The notes beneath the pieces are model-generated. The model did not search any database. It saw only the letters and a list, made by a program, of their open reading frames with translations, and was not told where the DNA came from. A stretch of 29,389 nucleotides of DNA from Myxococcales bacterium UBA1203 (GTDB lineage Bacteria; Myxococcota; Myxococcia; Myxococcales; UBA5297). The DNA lies in the NCBI GenBank assembly GCA_002309695.1, contig DBXV01000005.1, positions 142,934 through 172,322 of the forward strand, given 5' to 3'. The position numbers were made by a program, and so were the translations under genes. Positions 8,133 through 14,009 of the stretch are shown here, piece by piece; position 1 is the first letter of the stretch; the number at the start of each line of letters is the position of its first letter.

Positions 8133-8347
8133 CCCTCTCAGTCATCGCCTTCGGCGCTGACAGCTCCCCCAAAGGGGGGAGCCAAGAATTGTTTCGTAAG
8201 GCACTGCCATTCAAAAAGCTCTTGCCTCTCCCTTTGGGAGAGGTGGCGCCGCCAAAGGCGGCGACGGAGAGGGTTGTCTAGAAAGAGGGCAAAAATAACC
8301 TCTTCCGTCACGGCCTCGCCGTGCCACCTTCCCCAGAGTGGAAGGCT
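8133..8347. repeat. Three copies of a two-hairpin REP-like intergenic element
   Basis: This fills most of the gap between the MATE and nitroreductase genes. Copy A (8133-8186, plus) runs CTCTCAGTCA, hairpin TCGCCTTCGGCGC, TGACAGCT, hairpin CCCCCAAAGGGGG. Copy C (8297-8347, plus) has the same plan: CTCTTCCGTCA, a CGGC/GCCG hairpin, TGCCACCTT, then a CCCC...GG hairpin. Copy B (8221-8275) is the same element inverted: CCTCTCCCTTTGGGAGAGG, GTGGC, GCCGCCAAAGGCGGC, GACGGAGAGGG. Similar two-hairpin elements are, from memory, abundant between genes of gut Firmicutes. No transposase is next to it. The hairpins may also act as transcript ends. Confidence 0.65.
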
Positions 8348-8401
8348 TTTTCGCTTCACCCCTCCACTCCGCTCTCCCAAAACAGAAAGGACATGACAGA
8401 C

Positions 8402-9160
8402 ATGATGCCCCTGACACCCAAATTAGCGCTTGCATCCCTCCTTGTTTCTCTTCCGCTCACTTTGTCCGCCTGCGGCGATAAATGCCCCACGCCAGACCAG
8501 ACATGTAACTGTTCGGCGGCAGCCAAAGCCGGTGAGAGTGCCGCGCCTGTGTCACCCGACGGCAAGTCCACTGTGGCCGAAGACGGCACCATTACGCTTC
8601 CAGCGCCCGACAAAGTCGGCGGCATTCCGCTGATGAAGGCTATTTCCGACCGCAAGTCCTCCCGCGCCTATCGTCCGCAGGCCCTCTCCGATCAGATGAT
8701 TTCTGACCTCGTGTGGGTTTCTGCCGGCATCAATCGCCCCGAAAAGGGCGGCATTACAATTCCCACGGCCATGGGCTCCAAAGAAATCGACGTCTATGTG
8801 ATGACCGACAAGGGCGTCTTTTTCTATAAATCCGACAGCCATCAGCTCATTCCTGTCGAAAAGGGCGACCACCGCAGTATCGCGGGCAAACAGGAATTTG
8901 CCGCGCAGGCGCCCGTGACGCTCTTTTTTGTCGCCGATCACGCCCGGATGAAGCCCAAGGATGAGGAAGCCCGCAAGTCATTCGGCGCCATGACGGCGGC
9001 TTATGCGTCGGAAAATGTTTATTTGTATTGTGCCTCAAAGGGCCTCGCCACCGTCGTCCGCGCCGCGATTGATAAAGACGCGCTTTCGGCGCTTTTGAAG
9101 CTCAGGCCGGAGCAAAAGCTCCTGCTCGCCCAGAGCGTGGGGTATGCGCCGGAGGAGTAA
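8402..9160 (+). CDS. Nitroreductase-family (SagB-like) lipoprotein
   Basis: 252 residues from the chosen ATG, which lies 10 bases after AAAGGA; the ATG at 8393 is too close to that site, though also in frame. The signal peptide ends in LTLSACGDK, a lipobox, so the protein is probably lipid-anchored outside the inner membrane. From about residue 75 it has the FMN-nitroreductase fold of the SagB/ThcOx type: MKAISDRKSSRAYRPQALSD, then DLVWVSAGINRP, a long variable middle, SFGAMTAAYASENVYLYCAS and a terminal LLLAQSVGYAP. Such domains bind FMN and reduce diverse substrates; the natural one is unknown. It is followed by a strong terminator. Confidence 0.85.
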   Translation: MMPLTPKLALASLLVSLPLTLSACGDKCPTPDQTCNCSAAAKAGESAAPVSPDGKSTVAEDGTITLPAPDKVGGIPLMKAISDRKSSRAYRPQALSDQMISDLVWVSAGINRPEKGGITIPTAMGSKEIDVYVMTDKGVFFYKSDSHQLIPVEKGDHRSIAGKQEFAAQAPVTLFFVADHARMKPKDEEARKSFGAMTAAYASENVYLYCASKGLATVVRAAIDKDALSALLKLRPEQKLLLAQSVGYAPEE

Positions 9161-9194
9161 TATAAATAATAATTAAAATATGATTTTATTCATT

Positions 9195-9232
9195 CGCCCG
9201 CTGGCTTAAACCGAAGTCAGCGGGCGTTTTTA
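9195..9232 (+). terminator. Intrinsic terminator after nitroreductase gene
   Basis: CGCCCGCTG-CTT pairs with AAG-CAGCGGGCG (one mismatch) around an AAACCG loop, then TTTTTAT. It lies 35 bases after the stop codon. Confidence 0.88.
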
Positions 9233-9312
9233 TATCCCCCCGACGGCCGATGGACGGTCAAAAAATGGCGAGGTTGAATAGAATGCAGAACATCGCCACG
9301 AGAGGAAATTCC

Positions 9313-9966
9313 ATGCGTGTTCAGAAATTGATGTCCAAGACGGTTCATTTTATTTTCGCCGCTATTCTTTTGGCCGGATTTGTCGGATGTACTCCGAAAG
9401 AAGAACCGTCGAATGTTCCGCCTGCGAATCGTGATGCGGGAATTATTGTGCCCAAGGAAGCCCCGAAAGATGATCTCGACGATGTCGATGAGAATGGCAT
9501 TCCGAAGCAATTCACCGCGCTTTCAGAGGTGGTGAGGAAAATCAATTCGGCCCGCGATGGAAATCCCGTCGATATGGACGGCGACGGCTACCCCGAATTG
9601 AGGGTTAAGACCGATGAAAACGGCGTGAAGACGGTGACGATGGATAAGCACGGGGAGGTTTATTTTAAGTCGGAATCGAAGACAGGCGAATATATTCACA
9701 CCGTGCAGGATACGAATGGCGACGGCAAGGACGATATTCTGTGGGACCGCTCGCCCACTCAGGAAGTCTGGAAATATGACAGGGATTACGACGGCTACTT
9801 TGAAGAAATCAAAACGATTACGTATGACTTTGATAATCAGAAAGTTCACGAGCGCATTCAGCGGGACTTGGACGGCGACGGAAATTATGAATATGACAAA
9901 ACCCAGACGGGGGATGCGCCGGGACTCATCAAGTCTAAATCGGACAAATCAAAGGAATTGAGATAA
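9313..9966 (+). CDS. Lipoprotein with EF-hand-like calcium loops
   Basis: 217 residues from an ATG preceded by GAGGAAA; the same frame is open 21 codons further up but without better signals. The signal peptide ends in LLAGFVGC, a lipobox with Cys at about residue 25. The mature part carries four Asp-rich loops of the DxDxDG type, as in EF-hand and dockerin-like calcium sites: DMDGDGYPEL, DTNGDGKDDI, DRDYDGYFEE and DLDGDGNYEY, spaced about 25-45 residues apart with short beta-like stretches between. This layout suggests a calcium-stabilised surface repeat protein. The coding sequence is more AT-rich than the operon upstream. Precise role unknown. Confidence 0.82.
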   Translation: MRVQKLMSKTVHFIFAAILLAGFVGCTPKEEPSNVPPANRDAGIIVPKEAPKDDLDDVDENGIPKQFTALSEVVRKINSARDGNPVDMDGDGYPELRVKTDENGVKTVTMDKHGEVYFKSESKTGEYIHTVQDTNGDGKDDILWDRSPTQEVWKYDRDYDGYFEEIKTITYDFDNQKVHERIQRDLDGDGNYEYDKTQTGDAPGLIKSKSDKSKELR

Positions 9967-9993
9967 AAGATGATGGCGAAAAACAATAAGTTT

Positions 9994-10035
9994 CAAATAA
10001 AAATCCCCCTCTCCATCGTTTTGGAGAGAGGGATT
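9994..10035 (-). terminator. Intrinsic terminator of the minus-strand defence operon
   Basis: AATCCC-CTCTCC (10002-10014) pairs with GGAGAG-GGGATT (10023-10035) with one internal mismatch. Read on the minus strand it is followed by TTTTATTT. It lies about 50 bases past the stop of the truncated lipoprotein gene. The CCCCTCTCC-type stem resembles those at 18323-18395 and 28790-28823. Confidence 0.75.
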
Positions 10036-10083
10036 CAGGGGCAAAAGATCACAGCCCGGGCCGGGCGTTGACTGAATCAATTC

Positions 10084-10875
10084 CTACTTGGCACAGCGAA
10101 ACCCAAGATCGCTGTCCTCTCGACCGGAAGAAGAGGTCCAGGTGCGCTGGGAGACGAGACAGTGATAGCAGCCATTGTTGTCCCAGGAACCGCCCTTAAG
10201 TGTATAATACTTGGATTCAGAAGAATACAAAGAGGCAGTCCACTCTTCAACATTTCCTGCCATATCTACAAGTCCAAGAGGACTGTCACCGGCAGGAGAA
10301 TATGTTCCCACCGCAGATGTCCCAACTCTCCAGGAGTTCTCTGTCTTTCCATCACAAAACATTGGCGATTGCAAAGAAGAATAATTCGCCGTCTGACAGT
10401 GAACAGGCTCTGAATTACCCCAGGGATAGCTCGTATTTAAATGCTCAGAGCCATTATGCGTCGCGGCATATTCCCATTCCTCTTCCGTAGGCAGTCTGCC
10501 GCCAATCCATGCGCAGTATTCTCTTGCGCCATCCCAGTCGACGCAGTTCATCGGATGATTCAGCCAGTCGTCCCCCCGGCTGTAATTGCAGCGCCAGTTA
10601 TGCTGCTCTTCGAACTCCTCGCCGCTATACGGTAGATAATGTTCCGACGTGCATTTTTTCGCCAGCACGCATTTTTCAAATTCGGCGACCGTCACCGGCG
10701 TTTTTTTCAATTCAAACGCATTCAGGGTCACGGTGTCGCCCGAATTATATAATGCCGTTTCGTGTGACAATACAAACGACCCGCCGGGAATGCCAACGAA
10801 TTCAACGTCTTCGCCCGGGCCGTTATCTTCTTTCTCTTTCTCCGACCCGCCGCAGCCAATTCCCGCGACTGCCAA
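10084..10875 (-). CDS. SUMF1/FGE-sulfatase-domain lipoprotein, 5'-truncated
   Basis: The frame encodes a complete SUMF1-type domain: FVGIPGGSFVLSHET at the start, TVTLNAFELKKTPVTVAEFE, NHPMNCVDWDGAREYCAWI, GGRLPTEEEWEYAATHNG, PLGLVDMAGNVEEW and a final KGGSWDNNGC...DLGFRCAK. The N-terminus is broken. The only start is a TTG giving MAVAGIGCGG, so the lipobox Cys is present but the charged and most of the hydrophobic signal residues are missing. The frame continues upstream only as SIFSL before a TGA, and no ribosome-binding site is visible. Two paralogs at 26530 and 27571 have full signal peptides. The first 53 bases overlap the caspase gene in another frame, marking a recombination junction. 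It is probably a pseudogene or expressed only by read-through coupling. Confidence 0.75.
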   Translation of the reverse strand: MAVAGIGCGGSEKEKEDNGPGEDVEFVGIPGGSFVLSHETALYNSGDTVTLNAFELKKTPVTVAEFEKCVLAKKCTSEHYLPYSGEEFEEQHNWRCNYSRGDDWLNHPMNCVDWDGAREYCAWIGGRLPTEEEWEYAATHNGSEHLNTSYPWGNSEPVHCQTANYSSLQSPMFCDGKTENSWRVGTSAVGTYSPAGDSPLGLVDMAGNVEEWTASLYSSESKYYTLKGGSWDNNGCYHCLVSQRTWTSSSGREDSDLGFRCAK

Positions 10876-11575
10876 TGAAAAAATTGATCAGATCTGATAA
10901 ATCGACAGGAGGTTTAACTTTTCGCAATGAAACAAAATTTTCAACATTTGTCTTAAACACGGGTCTTTGTTCCCACGCTCCTAGGGATTTATCAATAAAG
11001 GCATAAATTGAACCTGGAGTAACATTTCCTATTAAATCAGAGGCACCGCCTTTTAATGCTTCTGCCAATAGAGTCGTAAAAATTCCATGACCATTGCTTT
11101 CGACTGATGTTTCGTCTTGTTTACATGCTGATAAGATTGTAACTCCATTTCCGATTGGATCTGCATTTTGAACAAACTTACATTTTCCCATTCCGCCAGA
11201 GAAGCAAGAATCTAAAATTACAATTCTATTTGTACATTTTGATGAATTTACAATTTCAAGTAATTCAGATAGTTTTAATCCTGGATAATTTTGTGATCCA
11301 TCCGGTGTACAAATAAATTGTCCCGTTCCATCGTTACATCCATGCCCTGAAAAATACAGCAAAGCAATTTCGTGGTTACCAGAGAATAATTCTTTAATTT
11401 CAGACAGCAATAACTCTTTAGATTTAATATTACATTCGATTCTTACATCAAAATTGTGTGACTGATCCTCATGAGCTTCTAATAGCGATGCAATTAACTT
11501 AGCATCATTAACACAACCAGACAATGGACTTTCTTTATAAGCATCGATCCCGATAACTAAGGCTTTTCTACTCAT
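10823..11575 (-). CDS. Caspase-like peptidase (C14 family), C-terminally truncated
   Basis: 250 residues from an ATG with GGAGG six bases upstream; the first base lies two bases after the hsdS stop, so translation is coupled. Residues 1-210 form a clear caspase-like fold: KALVIGIDAY, catalytic His78 in LLYFSGHG, catalytic Cys124 in IVILDSCFSGG, ILSACKQDETS, and GIFTTLLAEALKGGA. The stretch AWEQRPVFKTNVENFVSLRK is a hallmark of stand-alone bacterial caspase proteins. From memory those run on for about 100 more residues. Here the last 21 or so residues (from about FIGSRGNW) are translated out of frame from the neighbouring lipoprotein gene. Strongly AT-rich compared with the flanks. Likely a suicide-type effector associated with the restriction system. 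Confidence 0.88.
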   Translation of the reverse strand: MSRKALVIGIDAYKESPLSGCVNDAKLIASLLEAHEDQSHNFDVRIECNIKSKELLLSEIKELFSGNHEIALLYFSGHGCNDGTGQFICTPDGSQNYPGLKLSELLEIVNSSKCTNRIVILDSCFSGGMGKCKFVQNADPIGNGVTILSACKQDETSVESNGHGIFTTLLAEALKGGASDLIGNVTPGSIYAFIDKSLGAWEQRPVFKTNVENFVSLRKVKPPVDLSDLINFFIGSRGNWLRRVGERERR

Positions 11576-11577
11576 TT

Positions 11578-12897
11578 TTATCCTCCTACGCACGATAAAC
11601 TTTCGTTTAACATGCAAAAGATAATTTCATCAACTAATAATTTCCATTCGTGGTTTTGAGTCTCTAACTCATCGACAGTTTTCAGAAAACTTTCTAACAA
11701 ATTAACCATTTCTTTCTGCTCGGCAAGTGGGGGAAGTGGAAGTTTTATCTGCTTCAATTTTATTCCTGTTAAATGCTTTATACCCTCTCCGGTGAGATAA
11801 GTCCCAATTTTTCCACTTTCTGATAACAGAAAAAGAAACAAATTAAAAAGTCTAGGCATATCTGGTAATCCAGAGAACCTAACACGATGAACTGCTTTCT
11901 GAAAACAAATTTCATAATCTTCATTCCAAATTGCGGAACGTCCTGGATATCCACCCTCACAAATTAGTAAATCACCTTTTCGGGCTGAACAACGATCTAA
12001 TTCATCATCTTTTATACGCATTTCCAATAAGTCGGATAAATCAAATGAAAACCAGCGAACATTTAAATTTCGAAGATACTTTCGATTAACACCTTGATTT
12101 TTTATACCATCAAGCATTTTTCCAAGACAACTTTCGCTTATTTCCCCCAACCTCACCCACCTCCATCCCTCCGGAATTTCAAACGGTTTTTCTTCATCCG
12201 TTATCGCAGGCAGATTTTTCTGTTTTTTTGCAGAATTTCGCTCTTTCTGAATCTTCTCAAACAACGCCTCCGCATCATATTCGGGATTTCCCTTGATGAC
12301 CGGATGCGATTTCCGCCAATCTGCGGTGAGTTTTCCTTCTATGGCTTCCTGGAGGATGTTCTGGCGGAGTTGTTTTGCATAGGATTTTTGCGATTCGATT
12401 TCAGCGGAAAGTTGAGCTGTCTTCTCCAAGTGAGATGATATTTCTCGGACAATCTTCTTTTGCATCGCTAAATCAGGAATTGATATTTCAAGAGGAAGCA
12501 GATGCTTGGGCTTTATTTCCGTTTTGATTCCGCCCTTAACCTGCTTTTGCAGCGCGGAAATAAATGCCGGGCTTTTTACAAAGTATTTGAAATACTCTAA
12601 ATCAACCTGTGAACTGTCAAACGTATAGGAAGAATAATGGATCGTCGCGCAAACAGGCTCGTCTCCCTGATAAACGGTAACCGCGCCTTTGGCGACATTG
12701 ATTCCAGAGATGACCAAATCACCGGGATGGACAAGAATCATATCCGTTTTGGTCGGTTTATCGGAAATATGAATTGTTCCCGAAAAATCAATTTTATCGA
12801 GACGTTTATATTTGGCGATTCTGACATCATCGGGCTTGTAACGACCATCCCGCTCACTGAGAAAATCCCCAATCTTTACTTTCTTCCATGAACTCAT
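11578..12897 (-). CDS. hsdS: Type I restriction-modification specificity subunit HsdS
   Basis: 439 residues, two target-recognition domains. TRD1 starts WKKVKIGDFLSERDGRYKP and ends with IPDLAMQKKIVREISSHLEK. The central conserved helix holds LRQNILQEAIEGKLTADWR, the signature of the EcoAI-like type IB family. TRD2 starts at IPEGWRWVRLGEI and ends with LPLPPLAEQKEMVNLLESFL. HsdS sets the DNA sequence recognised by the methylase and nuclease. The start overlaps the preceding nuclease gene by four bases (ATGA) and has GAGGAAA upstream. Composition changes sharply at about 12150: TRD1 and linker match the rest of the operon while TRD2 is AT-rich like the caspase gene, suggesting replacement of TRD2. 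No hsdM is present in the window. Confidence 0.93.
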   Translation of the reverse strand: MSSWKKVKIGDFLSERDGRYKPDDVRIAKYKRLDKIDFSGTIHISDKPTKTDMILVHPGDLVISGINVAKGAVTVYQGDEPVCATIHYSSYTFDSSQVDLEYFKYFVKSPAFISALQKQVKGGIKTEIKPKHLLPLEISIPDLAMQKKIVREISSHLEKTAQLSAEIESQKSYAKQLRQNILQEAIEGKLTADWRKSHPVIKGNPEYDAEALFEKIQKERNSAKKQKNLPAITDEEKPFEIPEGWRWVRLGEISESCLGKMLDGIKNQGVNRKYLRNLNVRWFSFDLSDLLEMRIKDDELDRCSARKGDLLICEGGYPGRSAIWNEDYEICFQKAVHRVRFSGLPDMPRLFNLFLFLLSESGKIGTYLTGEGIKHLTGIKLKQIKLPLPPLAEQKEMVNLLESFLKTVDELETQNHEWKLLVDEIIFCMLNESLSCVGG

Positions 12898-13928
12898 TGG
12901 CTTTCCTCTGAACGCTCTTTTGCAAGCATTTTTACTTCTTCAATCTCTCTAATCAGCTGCTCTGATGTTGGCAGATACAGCTGATATTCACTTGCCATAA
13001 TTGTTTGATTATCTTCCGGCAAAGCCATCCTGACGGCTGTGTCATTTTTACCGGAGCAGAGGAGTATTCCGATTGTCGGATTTTCTTCCGGAAGTTTCTC
13101 GGTGCGGTCGTAATAATTCACATACATTTGCAGCTGACCCAGATCCTGATGCGTCAATTTGCCGGTTTTGAGTTCTACCAGCACAAAACATCGCAGGAGC
13201 CGATTATACAGAACAAGGTCAATAAAAAACTCATCATCTTCCAATAAAATTCGCTTCTGCCGGGCTACAAATGAAAATCCTTTCCCCATTTCCAGCAGGA
13301 AATCCACAATATGAGAAATAATCGCACCTTCCAAATCTTTTTCGTAATATGACGCTTTGCGCTCAAGTCCTAAGAATTCCAACACCATCGGGTCTTTGAT
13401 AATTTCCTGCGGAGCAGAAGGGATTCTCTCTCGGCGGGCAACAGCGAGAACTGATTCTTTATCATTGCTGAGCAAAAGCCGCTCATAAAGCTGACTGTTA
13501 ATCTGCCGTTCGAGCTGGCGTCCCGTCCAAGCGTTATTTACAGCTTCAAGCTCATAGTATTCGCGTTTGTCGGGGTCAGCAATTTGAATAAGCATACGAT
13601 ACTGACTCCAATTTAATTGGGAACGCACCGCGTTCCCAATTGGGTACAAGCGATAGAATTGACGACAAAATTTAAGCTGCCGCTCAGAAAATCCGCTTCC
13701 ATATTCAGCTTCCAACTGAGCGGCGAGATTTTTTATCAAGTATGTGCCGTAGTCTGCGCGGTCTTTTCCCTTCTGTTCTTCTTCAAGAATGCGCCGCCCT
13801 AAATTCCAGTACATCTGCACCCGGCAAAAATCCACGCTGCGGACTGCGTTTGAACGCGCATTTTCGATGATTTTGCGGGCATCGGCTATGAGGTTGTCAC
13901 TTTTTATAGCGGCAAGTTCTGATTCCAT
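12894..13928 (-). CDS. YhcG/DUF1016-family PD-(D/E)XK nuclease
   Basis: 344 residues. The N-terminal half is the DUF1016 helical domain (IIENARSNAVRSVDFCRVQM, YWNLGRRILEEEQKGKDRAD, GFSERQLKFCRQFYRLYP, LNWSQYRMLIQIADPDKREY). The C-terminal half carries a PD-(D/E)XK core: DDEFFIDLVLYNRLLRCFVL then VELKTGKL, giving the D...ExK catalytic set, and DLGQLQMYVNYYD as the following helix. These proteins are frequently encoded inside type I restriction loci and are presumed to cut DNA; their exact role is unsettled. AAGGAG precedes the ATG by eight bases. It lies 81 bases after hsdR and overlaps hsdS by four bases. A perfect 12-bp inverted repeat lies inside the gene. Confidence 0.9.
   Translation of the reverse strand: MESELAAIKSDNLIADARKIIENARSNAVRSVDFCRVQMYWNLGRRILEEEQKGKDRADYGTYLIKNLAAQLEAEYGSGFSERQLKFCRQFYRLYPIGNAVRSQLNWSQYRMLIQIADPDKREYYELEAVNNAWTGRQLERQINSQLYERLLLSNDKESVLAVARRERIPSAPQEIIKDPMVLEFLGLERKASYYEKDLEGAIISHIVDFLLEMGKGFSFVARQKRILLEDDEFFIDLVLYNRLLRCFVLVELKTGKLTHQDLGQLQMYVNYYDRTEKLPEENPTIGILLCSGKNDTAVRMALPEDNQTIMASEYQLYLPTSEQLIREIEEVKMLAKERSEESQ
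13615..13641. repeat. Perfect 12-bp inverted repeat inside the YhcG-family gene
   Basis: AATTGGGAACGC, a three-base ACC loop, and GCGTTCCCAATT pair perfectly. It encodes PIGNAVRSQLNW just before the conserved NWSQYRML segment. The length of perfect pairing within a coding region is unusual and could be a small palindromic insertion or a binding or transcript-folding site. Confidence 0.7.
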
Positions 13929-14009
13929 ATCCGCAGCTCCTTAATGGGAAATGGCACATTAAAATTGCGCATATACTTCTTTTTCAGCAGCAGCCAGTCA
14001 TTTTCACTC

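Noticed and set aside
6880..8214. Minus-strand open frame opposite the MATE gene
   Set aside because: Antisense shadow with hydrophilic low-complexity translation; the plus strand encodes a textbook MATE protein.
13929..14009. Remnant of hsdM between hsdR and the YhcG-family gene
   Set aside because: The 81 bases contain no recognisable methylase motif (such as NPPF or a SAM-binding loop); too short to call a remnant.
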